From: Xylona heveae TC161
Lineage: Eukaryota > Ascomycota > Xylonomycetes > Xylonales > Xylonaceae
Direction of reading: 5' to 3'
NCBI RefSeq assembly: GCF_001619985.1
Contig: NW_017264193.1
Location: 501,726 to 565,725 of the forward strand
Length of the DNA stretch: 64,000 nt
Below the pieces are notes generated by a model. The model had not been told where the DNA came from and did no database searches. It saw only the letters and a list, made by a program, of their open reading frames with translations. A program made the translations under genes and the position numbers. Below are positions 47,880-61,300 of this stretch, one piece after another (position 1 is the stretch's first letter; every line of letters begins with the position of its first letter).

Positions 47880-49472
47880 CTACTTGGCACGAGGACCAAC
47901 GACGCCTGCACCAATAACGCTCGGTAATTCCTCGTTGCCAATGCTAAACAATAGGCCAATGCCCCATGAGATGACGCCGATAATGGTAACAGTGAAGCCG
48001 GCGAGGAGGAAAAACGGCATGCTGACGTCCTTCTTCTGGCAAGCGGGTCCGCCCCAGTGAGTCGTCTTGACGGTGCCGTCGGAGTTTTTGCGCACAGTGG
48101 GAACGCAGCCGCAGGTGTAGCATGCGGGGCCGGTTTTGTCGCTTGAGCCGCCCTTGGCAAAACAGCTGCCGTGGCCGGAGCAATTGTTTGTCGCGGAGAT
48201 GCAGGAGTCGAGGGAGTTGTGGCAGACGGGCAGGATGCCTTTGGGGGCAGCACCGGACGATCTCAAAGTCTGAGCCTGGCTTGGGCGAGTTTTCTTAGAG
48301 GTAGCAGGGGCGGTGGAAGCGGGAGCTTCGGCGGCAGCGAGAGCGGCGGCGGCCTCGGAGAGAATGACCTCGGGGTTTTGCCGACGTTGGTGATGTGCTA
48401 CAGATTTCTTCTGGGGAGTAGGAACATCGTAGCTGCCGTAGGGCTTGGACGAGGTCTTTTTGCAGGCGGATGTCTCAGGGTTGAGGACAATGGTGCTCTC
48501 GAGCAGACCGCCTTCGGCTTGCGTCTGGAGGGAAGCGATGGCCTTCGAAAGGAGCTTAACGGCGTCCTTGTAGGCGCGACTAGTGACACCGTGCTTCTTG
48601 GCAATTGTCTACAGATGCTTGTTAGATTTGGCGCAAACGCGGGCAATTGAAGAAATGTGGGCGGGGAGCTGTTCGTGATGCATACCTCGAGACTTCGGAG
48701 GTGGATGATGGTGTTTGTTTTGGCGCCGTTGCCAATGCCAAAGACATCAGCGGATACTAATGTCTGAAAGCCCTCGATTCCGGTAGTGGTGTCATCGAGC
48801 ACCAAATCTTGGTGACGCTCTGGAATAGCGGAACATCTGGCAAAAGACTATATACGAGGTTAGCGGTAAAGTAGATGGCTTTGAGAGTCAAGTGGGCGAT
48901 GGCGTACAGCTTCAAGGCCCCAGAAAGAGTCCTTCTTCTCCAGATTGCAGTATTCTCCATTTCCACTGTCCACGTTCTGGGCGGAGAGATCTGACATGAG
49001 TCTCTCGTTGACATCTGAGCATTGCGCGTGTTTGATGCTGAATGCGGGAGCTGTATCGCTGGGGACGAGGTCTGCAAGCTCTAGTCAGACACAAGTCATT
49101 TCCACCTATAGCATGGAGACAATAAAATTGACGCCACCGTCCAAGCTTACCTTTGACGTCCTTGACGCCCTCCACCATGACCAGTAATCGAGATTTCCGA
49201 GAACCCTTGGCGACGTCATCGAACAGCGACGCCTGCTTGCCGCCAAAGTCGTTTACATCGCGTACAGACTCGTCGGTGAGCCCTGATAGACTGTGGTATT
49301 CGGAGAGTCCCAATCTTTGCGCCAGTACTAGTCTTGCCGTCTCAGGACTCAGTTTCTTGTGAGCAGGAGCTTCGGTCGAATCGACATTGAAAGTGTAAAC
49401 TGGGGCAGACGTGGCCGCGGCACCTGCGACACACAGCGAGCTGGCGAGAAGCCAGCTGGAGCGCAGCTTCAT
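47880..49472 (-). CDS. Vps3844-domain type I membrane protein
   Basis: Exons are 49472-49151, 49071-48908, 48847-48686 and 48608-47880; phases close to 458 residues. A signal peptide is clear (MKLRSSWLLASSLCVAGAAA). The lumenal part has the family segments LSPETARLVLAQRLGLSEYH and YCNLEKKDSFWGLEA. The C-terminal Vps3844 domain is Cys-rich and EGF-like (CHNSLDSCISATNNCSGHGSC, then CYTCGCVPT and GPACQKKDVS), and is followed by one membrane segment (FFLLAGFTVTIIGVISWGIGLLF) and a short cytosolic end. The domain name comes from a vacuolar-sorting annotation, but the molecular role is poorly defined; a function in ER-to-vacuole traffic is inferred. Divergent from the next gene over 485 bp. Confidence 0.88.
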
Positions 49473-49957
49473 CTTGTTGGGATGATGGATATCACTAGGA
49501 TTGTGGAGGTAATCCCAGTGTTGAAGTGGCTTGAAGGTGTTCGGGACGAGGTAGAGAGGATCGATAAGCTAGGTATTCAGGCGAGTTGAGTTTAAGGTTG
49601 GAGTTGGAGTGTCTTCCCTCTCATCGGAGCCATCGGACTTCTAGTGCCGCTTTAACTAATTAACGATAGCCCGCCATTCATCACCGACTTCACCCAAAGA
49701 TTACAGTCCTGCCGCATTTCTCAAAGAAATATCCTTGACAAATCCCCGGAGCGAACCTCTTTCACCGAACGCAAAAAGGACAATCTAAGACTAGAGAAGA
49801 GATAATCGACATTTCAAGTCAACGACAACGCATTTCGATCACAGCTATCACCAATATCTAACCCCGAGAACCTCTGCGGAGGCGGGCATTCTTTCACCGA
49901 AAGCCTTATAGCGCAGTCATTGAAACCAGATAGACAGGCGCTGCCCACAACCAGCTC
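49473..49957. promoter_or_regulatory. Divergent promoter of the Vps3844 gene and the 494-residue gene
   Basis: 485 bp between start codons with no reading frame of its own. No clear regulatory word stands out. Confidence 0.5.
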
Positions 49958-51697
49958 ATGTTCGGAACTTTTCGTGGCTTCTTATCTCGCGGTCGGCTAC
50001 CGATTCGCACGCACGTCGATCAATTTCTCAACAATGGCCAGTATGAGGTGAAGCGTGTGCGAATAATAGAGCCGGTCCTTAGCAGAGGGTACGTCTGACT
50101 GACAAACTTGAGGGACTCTCTTGGCCCGCGATATACTCACATAAATGATAGGCGGAGGCGCTCAATATTCTTCTACTTTGGAGTCATTTACGGCACTTTT
50201 GTATTTCTTCCGGATGTCCTCAACTTTCTAGACGCCAATCCGTCCGACAACGACTCGGCCCGGAATAAAGAAGCCCTGCAGAAATCGGCCCACACGATAG
50301 GAGCAGCAGAAAAGGACAAGTCAAAAGATGGAGGTCATGATGGCGCTGGGGCGAATGGATCCATATTCATACCCCTGGGATGGACGCGGGAGAAGCCTCC
50401 AAGGTTCTATAAGGCGAGCGATCCCGAGTGGAAAGCATTTGCCAAGTTGTCCCGGGATCCTACCAAAGTGAACAAGCTTCGACGTGAGTCTTCCGCTCCG
50501 AATTCCTTTTTTTATGGAACTATGTTCCTGACCAAGTCTACGTGATCAGGCGACCTAGCACTCCTTGCTTTCAAAGCAGCTGGCCAGAATCAAACCCTGG
50601 CACCATTCATGGGTACAGAATCTCCTCCGAGACTTGGCAGATTCTGGATAGACGTAGACTTTCCGGATGGTCCGCCGCCAGAATTTGAGCGCAGTGGGTA
50701 TGTATCTGGTCTCCCACCCATTCAGCCTATTATTTCCTCCTTTTTCTCTCTACTTTTCCTTATTTTTCCAATCTCTTCACTGTCCTACTCAGTTTATTTG
50801 TCTTCAATCTAACACAATCACAGACTAGAAATAAGTCCCAACAACATATCATGGACGACCCGCCCCGTGGCTCCGCACAACTACATGCGTCTAAAACAAG
50901 CACTCGTTCCCTTTTCCCTCTTTGCGTCTTTTTACGCAAGCAGCTTCACTCTCATCACCATGCACTATGACCGTTTCATGGATCTCTTCCGTCCATATCA
51001 GCCCACGCAGGACGAGTTCGAGCAAGAACTTGTCAAACTCCAACAACGAATACGGCAGCATCACCCGAACGATACCAGTCCTTTCAGCGAGCATGGATCT
51101 TCAACTTCTTCTCCATCTCCATCTCCTTCTCCTTCATCTTCACCCTCATCCTCATCCTCATCTCCTCCTTCAACAGACGCAAGTACAAACCCCCTTCTCT
51201 CTCCATCACTACCTCCTCTAAATCCCTCTTCACCTTCTTCTTCCCCTCTCAACCCCTTTCCCAAACCTCCCTCAACATCATCATCTCAACAAGACGACCA
51301 AGACGACGACCGTCCGCCCTGGTTCCCTCCTTCTTCTTCTTCTTCCTCATACCCTTCCCCTTCTTCCTCTTCCTCCTCCCACTCCAACTCATCTCCAAAC
51401 AATAACGCCGCCCCTGCTCCCCCAGACGGCGAAGAGTGGCCAGACTCCTGGCACATAGCAAGCATGTCCATTGCCGCATTCAAGCGTACACTGGCACGCA
51501 CATGGCGGCCCGTGCAGACATGGCCGACCCCGGGCTCCGTGCACGTCACCGGCCTCGTCGAAGTCCACGGCGAGCATGCGACCGTCGTGCTGGACGTGTT
51601 TGGCGTGTATAACGTCATGCAGAATAACTATACGAGCGTGCATATGAAGCTGCGCAGAATGGCGCGTCGGAAACAGATGCCCCGCGGCGGATTATAG
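49958..51697 (+). CDS. Uncharacterised fungal protein with N-terminal hydrophobic segments, 494 aa
   Basis: Exons 49958-50088, 50152-50483, 50550-50697 and 50824-51697 close in phase, which supports the model although I do not recognise the family. The N-terminus is basic (GFLSRGRLPIRTHVDQFL), followed by a likely membrane segment (SIFFYFGVIYGTFVFLPDVL). Another segment, VPFSLFASFYASSFTLITMH, is moderately hydrophobic. A 100-residue Ser/Pro tract (residues about 300-400, encoded by TCT/TCC/CCT-rich DNA) separates these from a compact C-terminal part with WPDSWHIASMSIAAFKRTLA and VHVTGLVEVHGEHATVVLDV, which looks like a folded beta-rich domain. The basic start could be a mitochondrial presequence. 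Function unknown. Confidence 0.8.
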
Positions 51698-52026
51698 TTT
51701 CTTTTCCTTTTCTTTCTTCTTCTTTTCTTTTCCCTTTTCCTTATCCTTGTCCTTTTTCTCCTTTTATCTTGCATTCGGGAGGGTCAGCGAGTCTTCTTGT
51801 CCTTTTCTTTATTCTTCTTTTCTTTTCTCTTTTCCTTTCCTTATACTTGGTCTTTTCTCTTTCATTTTAGCTTAGGGGGAATATAGCATTTCTTTATTTT
51901 CCACTTTACCCTTTTTTTCCTCTTCTTTTTTCTTTTTTCCCCCCACTTTAAATTAGTTTATCATTTTCATTTTATTTGGTCTACTATTCCACGATAGTAA
52001 GTTACATTATGCTGAATCTTTTTGTT

Positions 52027-52061
<35 letters not shown>

Positions 52062-53133
52062 CTCTCCCCTTTTTAAATCTTATCTCGGGTCATTATTTCC
52101 AGTAGACTCGTATCTCCTCATCACACCAGATCCCTCTTCATCCTTCCTCCTTCCTACTTCCCTATTTCCATCATGTTGTATCAGGATATGCGCCATTAGC
52201 GTTTCAGTCGGACTCGAAGCTGAGCTCATTTCACTTCTCTCGGAGCATTTTCTGCTCGTCAAGTATTTTTCCCGTGTTCATTATTTAGCATGGTGCATTT
52301 TAGCATATCATTCGGAATTCCGGGCGTCCCTGCAATTCCCTACAATCTTACAATTCTTACAATTCTACATTTCTACAATCCTACAACGCTATTGTGATAC
52401 GGAGTAAGAATTTTTCTTCATACGCGAAATGGATACATCATACGTGCGATGGACTTCCTGGATTTTTTAGATTTTTTTTTAGCCTATGGGAATACAAGAT
52501 TTATGGTTTCATATTCGTATTCTTATTCATATTCCACTTTTTTCAGCAAAGAGTGACGACTCACGGGTGAACAAAGAAAAAAATAAACAAATGAATAAAA
52601 AAAACCTAATTGAAGTAAAAAGACATTGGGTAGAATTAATTTTATATAAGACTTGTAGTTGAATTCTAGAAAGCAAGGGTGGGATACAATAGAACACAAG
52701 AGTAAAACAATTGGAGTTTATTTCAATTTGTGTGGCTCATAACAAAGCTTGTGTGTATGGTGTACGGTGTACGGTGTATGTAATTTATGATTTATATCTG
52801 ACGGTGATAAAGGGATCCGAGAAAAAGAAAACATCGACACCAAAAACATAAAAAAAAAAAAAGGTAGCAAAAAGCGGACGGGGAAGGGGATTGAAAAGAA
52901 AAGTCTAAAACCTGTCCAATGCCCACTCATGCCGAAGAAAATAAAAAAATCAACCGGGGATGAATAATGGTCAGCGCAGGAAGAAGGAAGGGAAGTGGTG
53001 GAAAAGAGAGTGCGGAAAAAGGAACATGGAAAAAGTTGAAAGGTGGGAAAAAGAAAATGAAAAAATGGAACTGTTAAAGTGGAAAACGGAACGATAAGTG
53101 GGAGAAAAAAGAAACCGATAAAGGGAGGAAAGA
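51698..53133. other. Convergent 3' flanks, T-rich and A-rich
   Basis: 1.4 kb between convergent genes. The left part is T/C-rich and includes a 34-T run; the right part is A-rich on the plus strand and represents the GH16 3' flank. Short GTGTACGGT repeats lie near 52755-52780. No gene seen. Confidence 0.6.
52028..52061. repeat. 34-T homopolymer
   Basis: Thirty-four consecutive T on the plus strand in a convergent 3' flank, preceded by TTTGTTG. Confidence 0.95.
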
Positions 53134-55467
53134 TCATGACTTGTGCACCTTCTCGCCATGATGCCGCCTATGCTTGCGCGACTTGATGCGTGGTTTCCAT
53201 CCACCATGTTCATCTTGTCCGCCTTCTTGTTCGTGGCCAGGGCCATGTCCATTGGACTGTCCGTACTGGCGCAACATGTCGTAAAAGGAGCGTCCGGGAG
53301 CACGTCCTCCATCACCACCGCTGTTATTGGGACCATCGTGTTCTTGCTGGAGCGGGTTTCGCGGATCATCTTGAGTATCCTGAGGGTCTTGAGGGTTCTG
53401 GGGACCTTGGGTGCCAGGATTTCCAAACTCAAAAGGAGGATGGTCTCCAGGAAGACCCTTGGGGAAGCCACCATGCGGAACACCAGGGAAAAGTGGAGGC
53501 GGATGTTGATGATGGTGATGGGAAGGATTGGACAGCTCACTGGTAGGAAGCGCGGAAGAATGATGTGGGCCACGGCTAGGGCCACTAGTGCGAGTAAATG
53601 ACGAACAGGACAAGGGGCGGGTCGGGCGCGTGCGATGAGTGGTGGGAGAGGAAGATGGAGGAGAAGAAGTAATGGATGCTGAGCTGGAAGGATATGAAGA
53701 AGACGAAGACGAAGAAGAAGAATAGGAGAATGAAGAGGAGAGTGAAAATGGAAAGTTGCCACTAGCTGCGGGTTCGTCTGCGAGCGGGAGATTGGAAGCG
53801 GCGGAGAGGGTGGCAGATGCGGGGAGGGTATAGGATTCGGGGTAGTCGTCGGATGGGTAGTGATCATTATCATCATCGAAAGGATAGGAATCGTAGTAGA
53901 GGCAAGGGTCGAGGTCAATGGTGGTGGTAGTGGTCAAGGTAAAGGATTGGAGAGGAGGGAGGGTTACGTGCACGCTGTGTGAAATTTCGTCAGATGCAGG
54001 CCCAACGGGTGGAAGGGGATGATGGGGGTGATGAGGAGAAGATGAATTGGTACCATAGTCTTCGTAGACTTTGAGGGAATTGATGATCCAGTAGGCATCA
54101 GTAAAGGCAGAGGGGTTGTTAAGGACATAATCGGTGCATGTAGGGGCGAGGTTAGAGCTATAGAAGACAGTTTGTCAGCTTTGTAAAATGATGATAATGC
54201 AGGGCAATAATGGCTTTTGGCTCTTGCGAGGAGAAGGGAGAAATGTTAATGCGAAAATCAATGTCTCTTTGGCAGACAGAGGGTGGTTACAGAATTGAAG
54301 GAAAAGTAAGATAGTGGTTTGAATGGAAAACATACCATGTGCCGCTCCAGGTATTGCCTGCCCAGTCTCCGCAAAAGGTCGTGTCGAAAACCTATTGGCA
54401 TTTGTTAATCGGGAAAGACTTTTCATTTAGTGAACGAGCATCTTTACTGACAATTTGCATATCTTTAAAGGAATTGTCGATATTGCAACCTCCCTGGAAC
54501 ATTGCCAATGGCTCTCCCCAGCTCGTTGGGTCAGGTTCCCCGCTGACGATGTCTGCAGGAACAGTTCCAGAGTGAGACCAGAACCAAATGCTAATGGCAT
54601 CAGAGTCCCACAGTGTCGCATATACACCTCCGCCGGCTTGGTTGAATCCCGCTCCATACGAGTTTGTCGCCGTGGCTTGGATCTGGCAGCCATTGTAGTC
54701 GCCATATGCAGCATTGCAATCGGTTAACCAGCTTGGCATAGTTCCGGTGAATTCTCCATTGTCCGTAATGGAGCAATTTGGCCCAGTATGAAGGGTCATG
54801 TCGTTTTGGTTTTGCGTGTTGGCGCCCTCGATAATGTCGATTTCACCATTGTATGGCCAGTTTGGACCAACCATCCAACTTGTGGCGCGTCAGCAAGCCA
54901 GAATAAAAGAAAAGTGTAATCAATGACATAATTGGCTGCCAAACGAGTGCACTTACAATGCAGGCCATGTACCGCAGATGCCACCCGGCATATGGGCAAG
55001 GTCGAGGATAAAAAGACCGTGGTTGTAAACATTCTTGCTCACTAAACGAACACTCGGGCGTCCACCACCGGAGGGAATCACGTTGGAGTAGTCAACACCC
55101 ATATACACGGAGTTGCCTGCCGTGCGGACGAGACCCTCTGAGACGGCCGTCTGCGCCTCTACATATCTGTTGACGCGTTCAGCTCTGATCAATGAGACTG
55201 ATAGGATTGGGGGGAGGAAAATGTTGAAGGTTAAAAAAAAAAATCAAAAATCTGCTTACTCGACAGTTCCATGAGTTGGATCCGATTCCTACCCACGTTA
55301 GAACAATTAACCGCGTCATGTATGGCTCCAAGTGTGCATTCGAAGCTTACATTGAAGAAATCAAACTTGTCAAAAAATGAAGCAATTGGATAGTTGTCGG
55401 CCAGAACAAACTCGGCAAGAGTGAAGCGGGCGAGGCCCAAGGCGAGAAGGACAGTTTGCCAAAGCAT
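53134..55467 (-). CDS. Secreted GH16 endo-1,3(4)-beta-glucanase with long Ser/His/Pro-rich tail
   Basis: Hydrolyses mixed or 1,3-linked beta-glucan, probably at the cell wall. Exons are 55467-55351, 55288-55260, 55166-54957, 54878-54452, 54391-54336 and 54157-53134; phases close to 620 residues. A signal peptide is present (MLWQTVLLALGLARFTLA). The GH16 domain shows [20 protein letters not shown], the catalytic EIDIIEGAN (nucleophile Glu about 130, acid/base Glu about 135), GPNCSITDNG, and AISIWFWSHSGTVPADI. The domain ends near residue 310 (AYWIINSLKVYEDYG). The remaining 310 residues are low-complexity, rich in Ser, Pro, His, Asp and Gln, ending in a basic KSRKHRRHHGEKVHKS. There is no hydrophobic end, so no GPI anchor, unlike some fungal GH16 enzymes. 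Confidence 0.92.
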
Positions 55468-58385
55468 TATGACAATGAGAGTGAACCACGCAATGTTCCA
55501 ATATCAGAGGGAAACACCTGAAAAGACAGGATGCCGACGAACAGAGCACACACACATACACACAGCAACAACACACAAGGGACGGACACGGACGGCAACA
55601 ACGACGAGAACTTTCACAACAGAAGGGCGCGTCGGAACGGCCACGAGCGGGCAGATATATGAAGAAAGGGGGAGCCAGAAAAAAAATGAGGGCACGGGTC
55701 CCGTGTGGCCGACGCGGCCAAAGAGACCCAATCAAGACCCGGCATGAAACATGCTCCCTTGGAACCTCATGTTATGGTCCGAATAGGGTTGTCATCTGAA
55801 TCGGGGCAAGAGGTAGTCATTGTGCCCGCAAGTGCCAGCTTCATGCCAGTCCTCCCCAAAATGGGGGGCCGTGAGAGCCTCAACACCAAGCAGTGACAAA
55901 GCCACGCCCAGAAAAAAATAAGAGGCGAGGAATGAACATCGCGTTAGTCATGGGCTCAGGCGTGGGTTCTACACCCCGGGCCTGATTGAGGTGCTGCAAG
56001 TGGACAATGGTAATTGTGTGTGTGTGTTCATGGTGAAAAGTGAGTCCGCCGAAAGACCACAATCGAACAGGCTCTAGGCCGACAGTTTAGCAGTGTAAAG
56101 TGACACCTGTTCCAAGGCTTTGATGACTTTGATGAAGCAGATTAAGGTAGGGCGAGTGATGTCTCATCTCGATAATCGGTTGCTCCGAAGTGAAGCGGAA
56201 AACTGCCGCACCTGGATGGTACAGAATATCATTTTCGATCAAAAAGTGAAAGAGTTGGATCAAGATCAAAAAAGATGCCAGATGTCCCCAAACGAGGGGA
56301 TTTTGGGGCCGTAGGGGTGTGATGCAGCAAATAGCGCACGATTCGCACCCTCAATCAGTGGTGCTCTGACAAACGCATATTCAACTCTAGTCAGAGATAA
56401 TGTACTAAGACACGTCTCGTGGCCTGCTAAGACTAGAGTAATCGAGCCTTCTTTGAAGCCGCACCGCTATCTGATTTGCATCTGCTCTCTCATTATTTTC
56501 ATGTTCGTTTCAGTTTCCTTTCTCCTCGCCTTTAGTCTGAATTATTTTCTTACCCACTCGTGCCCCTCTATTCTATCCCTCTCTCCTATGCACACCCCCG
56601 TGCCTCCTACCAACGTGATTGAGCGCATCGTCTTACGCAGCCATATCAATCACATTGGCAGAAGGTCGACGAATCCAAAGCACAAACATTCATCAGAACG
56701 CGAAACGGCGACGCGTCTGTGTGATCAAGAGAGGGATATTGGCCCCATTCCGGTGGCTGACAACAATTGTCGTCATCTCGGATGAAAAGGAAGGAAAAGC
56801 GCGAGTGTTCCAAGGGAGAAGAGGCTTGAGAGGCTTTCAAGGGGCCGACGCCTCAATCGTGCCAATGTGTCACCTTGATACTCATCCATCTAATCTCTCG
56901 CTCTCTCTCTTTCTCTTTCTCTTTTCTCTTCGGCCATCAGCTATCCATCGGGGCCCGCGTGTGACCGAGCTCAGTGGAGCAGAAAAGAGGGGGGTCTGTT
57001 CTCCCTCCATCCCACTGTGGTTCTATTCTGCCAGCCGAAACCGCCTCACCGCCTCGCCTTAGCCGTTGCCTAAACCTCAGTTCCAGTTAGTTATACTCGA
57101 CCCCTCTTGTTCAGTTAAGTCTTCCCCCACCCAGACCTAAAGCATGGAGACATGCAGTAAAGTCATTCGAAACACTCCTGAGTCCCGCCATCGGGCGAGG
57201 AAGGAAGGATATGAACACAAGATCAAATCTAGATTCTTTTCTTCGCCTACTGGGAAGAATTAACCCGAAGAACAAAAAAAAAATAAGGTCATTGGTTCCT
57301 TGGCCCAGGCATGATCGAATTTTATTACATACATATTTCATACCTGGAGGAAATCAACTTAGAGCTTGACCTGCAGATAAAGGAACTTGAAAGGGAAGGG
57401 GGGGGGGTTCGTGGCGAATGCTACTTTTTACTACGATGACCACGGTACAAATCAGCATATGAGGGCATGTACTCTACCTGAACTCGAGTACTTTCCAAGT
57501 AGACCCCTAACTAAACCTTGGGCAATCTCTGCTAATAATGCGGGTATACCAATCGCACGTAATGGTTAATCGGTATATCTTACCTTTTCTCATATAATAC
57601 ATTTCCTGAGTACTTACGAAGATCGTAAGTGTTCCCTTGCTGCCCAGCCCCAAGAGCGACAACTTCGCAACCGATAAGACATTTTCCCTGCTTATCCAGA
57701 GCATACAATGGTACTGTACGTACTCTCCTGTAGTGGTGCAGCGGCATACAGTCACGCCGAAAAGCCCAAACGGTGAGGCTGCATGCGTGACTAGGGATGC
57801 CTGACCTGCACGGCGGCAGAGGCTGCAACATGCACCTGCTCTGCATGCGCCTCAAACGCACACCTTGCTCTTCATCTCCTCAAATCATACCTTGCGGGAT
57901 TTTCCGCCTGCGTCTACATCTTCATCCCCGGAGCCACTCATACAGCACCCTTTCCGATAAAGTTAACACAGGATTCAAACGATCATTCTGATAAATGCAA
58001 GATCCATGAAACCTTCTCAAGGTCATTCGCCTTCTTGCTTCTCATCGTTTCACTGGCTGGGAGGACCATCTGGCTGATGAACAGAATTGTCCCTAAAACT
58101 CTCCGTTCCATGAAGCCTTCCCATCCTAAGCCCTATGCATCACCCATGTGGTTTTTTACTTTTGCTTTGGGCAGGCCTGCTGAACGTCGCGGTATAACGT
58201 TACCCACGCAGCCTGGCACATCCCCCCTCTCACGCGAGATGCCAGTAAATAAAGAAAAGAAAGAGAAAAGACAAAGAATTCTCAAAATGAGGTAAAGAGG
58301 AGCAAAGCGTATCCATTTGAATAAGCCGTAGTTCAAAATTCACAAGAAAAAGAAACGCCTTGCTATGGTGGTTCCGCTCAAATCG
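55468..58385. other. 2.9-kb interval between GH16 promoter and VPS8 3' end
   Basis: Should hold the GH16 promoter on the left and the VPS8 3' flank on the right. It contains CT tracts near 56900-56935 and a 10-G run near 57399-57408. No frame longer than about 150 codons and none with recognisable content; I see no gene in it. Confidence 0.55.
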
Positions 58386-61300
58386 CTATCTACATGCTGG
58401 ACAGCCAAAGTCCGAGTGCCCATCATCAAATCTGCTAGCATGCTCTCCACCTCCTGCTTGATCGTCCTCTTCATCCGCACGATTGGTTAATCGCTGAAAA
58501 CACACACGATGCATGACATGCCCACACGACTGCACAATAAGGGGTCCAAGATCCTCCGCGATGCCAGCTTCACCATGGCCAATCCCATTTCCCTTTTCGC
58601 CTTCCTCGGCTGGATGTGGTTCCTGAGCAGCACTTCGCAAAGGGCTGCCCTCCCTATCCACCGTTGCCCGCCCTTTCCCGCGATCTCGAGACTGGCTGAT
58701 ACTGGAATCGCTCCTCTCCGCACGGCTGGCCTGCTTCCTCCGCTCTTCTTCCGCCCTCTTTTCCTGCCATGCCTTCCAGATACCTCCCCCAACACCTGGA
58801 CCCCAGACACGCCGTCCACACCCTTCGCAGGTAGGTCCGCGGGGCTTCCAACCCCGCTGTCGAAGCTGATTCGCCTCAGCTACTTGAACAAATAGATCTC
58901 GGTCAAGGAGGCGATTGGCAAGCGACAAAAGTGACTCTTCGTAGGCGTAAGCGGAAAAGATGGTCGACAAAACGGTGCGAAGATCTGATAATGAAGGCGA
59001 TGCAAGAGATGCCCGAGCCAAAAAGGCCTGAAGGATACGAAGGAAAGAATGGTCGGGCCGGCCCCTCTCTTTAGAGCCTCTGGTAGCCGTGCTCCGCAGA
59101 AGAGCGGTAAATGTTTGCTGAACTGTGCTCCGGAGAGAATTGAGAATATCAGCCGGCCTAAGCTCGTGGTTGGATCTGCCGTCGATTGAGTAGTCCGACT
59201 CCACTGTCTCTTCAGGTAGTGCTGCCGATACGTTTTTGGTCACACGCACGACCGCATCAACAAGTTCAAGCCAAAGAGTCTCCTCAGTAGTCAGTTCACG
59301 GGAGTCGGACTTGCTCTGATTTGTGGCCGTCGATTGTGTTCCGTTTATCTGCTGAGATGTTTTCATCTGACCTTGACAGAGCCAAATCCCGACAAGAGCA
59401 TACTTTTGCACAGCATCCACAACTTCCGAGGCGGCATCCGATTTGTTGGCAGAATCTCCGTTACCATTGAAGGCGTTACACAAGCCCAGTAGAGCCGCTT
59501 CAAGCGTGGTGAAATGAGAACTGAGGCGTTCCATAGCCGCCTGAACTTGACCTTCGCGAGCCAGGAGAACAACGGCGGCATCTACAACGCCGTAATCCTC
59601 CATGGCAGGCAGAACCTGTTCCAGGCGGAGCTCGCCAGCTTTGACCAACCCAATATAGTCGGCGACGTGAAAAGCATCGTATTCACACATGAGTCGAACA
59701 TAAAGCTCGATAAATTCTGACTGAGGTAGCCGTGCCGGCCCTATTGGAACTTCCGCGCCTCCATAACTTGGCTCAAGAATTGTTCGCAAATATAAAAATT
59801 GAGATTGGGTATCGTCAACAAGCCCATCCAACAATGTCCCATGCAGATCCGGTGCATAAGTGTCAATAGTTTTTGCGGTGCGAATCACGTCCAGCTCTCC
59901 AAGCTCACGAGCCCGTTTTGTGATAACTGAGCGCACCTGACGAATCTGTTTTTCAGTAAGACCGGCGCGAGGTCGTAGGCAATCTTCGATACATTCGTAA
60001 ATGTTGTCGCGATCTTCGGGATCATCAAAGCATGTTTCCAGCAACTCCGAATATTTCTTTTCTGCCTTGTATAAGGATTTGAGCACGCGATGGAACCCAG
60101 CTCGGATAAATTGTGGTATCAACGAATCAACGTCGGGAGGACGGTAGATCGAAAGTAGATACTCGACGCTGAGCTGGCAATCCTCCCGTACTTCAGGACT
60201 AGGATAGTTGCAAAGACCAACCAAGACCCTGGTCAGGGCTGAGCCAGGCAAAAGTATAAATTGAGGAAATTTTGGCAGATTTCTAGCGAGAAACATGTCG
60301 AGATAAATGGTATCCTCCGGCGGAAATGAAGGAGGAGACATGACCTCGAGGAGCATGCTTACAATATATTGACGATTTACCGATTTACCCAGGGCTTGAT
60401 CTTCTTCAGAATTTCGAGTGGGCTCATCGCCATCGTCTAAGCCAGAAGTGGTTCCATTCAAAAAATTATCCTCAAAGGCTTCGTTTAGGACGCTCAACAA
60501 GCTGGGAGCGTCGAATGACAGAATTGCCCGCAAATATGGAAATGACAATCCTGACCGGGCCTCAGATGTCGCTAGAATGACATGACCAGAATTTCTTGGC
60601 CATGATATGCTTTTGCCAGAAAAGAGAAAATAATATATCTGCGCCTTAGCTGAAGTCGATTTGTCTTCGGGAATGGGATCTGCAGTCGGATATATTCTAC
60701 CGGTGAGAGTATAAGAGAGATAGGGGAAAAGTTTTATGGCATTAACCTCGTCCATGGTGCGTTCTTGAATGCCATTGGCCTCTTTACTCTCCGAAGTTGC
60801 AGGCTTCAGCAGAGACAGGAGCTCGACAAGTGGAGTTATATAGTCATCGAGCGCTTGATTCCAAACGTAAGTCAATGCATCGTAGAGGCCATGTCTTTTG
60901 CATAAGGTAGTGATCTGGTCAATGTCAATTGTGGCCGTGTCCAGATGGCAGATCATCTCTTCCAACCGTGTCCCGAGGCCCCTCGACGTATAGTGAGACA
61001 CCAAACCCTTGACAACCGTTGGCGGAACATAACTTATCGCCCTTTCCAGTACGTATGGTTCAAGGGTTTCTAGAAAAATATCTTCGGCAGAGCCATCCGC
61101 ATACCAATCGTACACAGAATCGAACAGGAACTCGGTATCCATCATGAAGATGCATGCACTAAAACACGCACTTGCTAGTCTCTCGAGCTGATCTCGCTCA
61201 ATTTTCTCTGAACCGGCCTCTTGATTTCTGCCAAAGGCATATTTGAGAGAGGCAGACACCATTTCGAGCATCTTGTCCTTCACGACGGAGTGTCGTAGTG

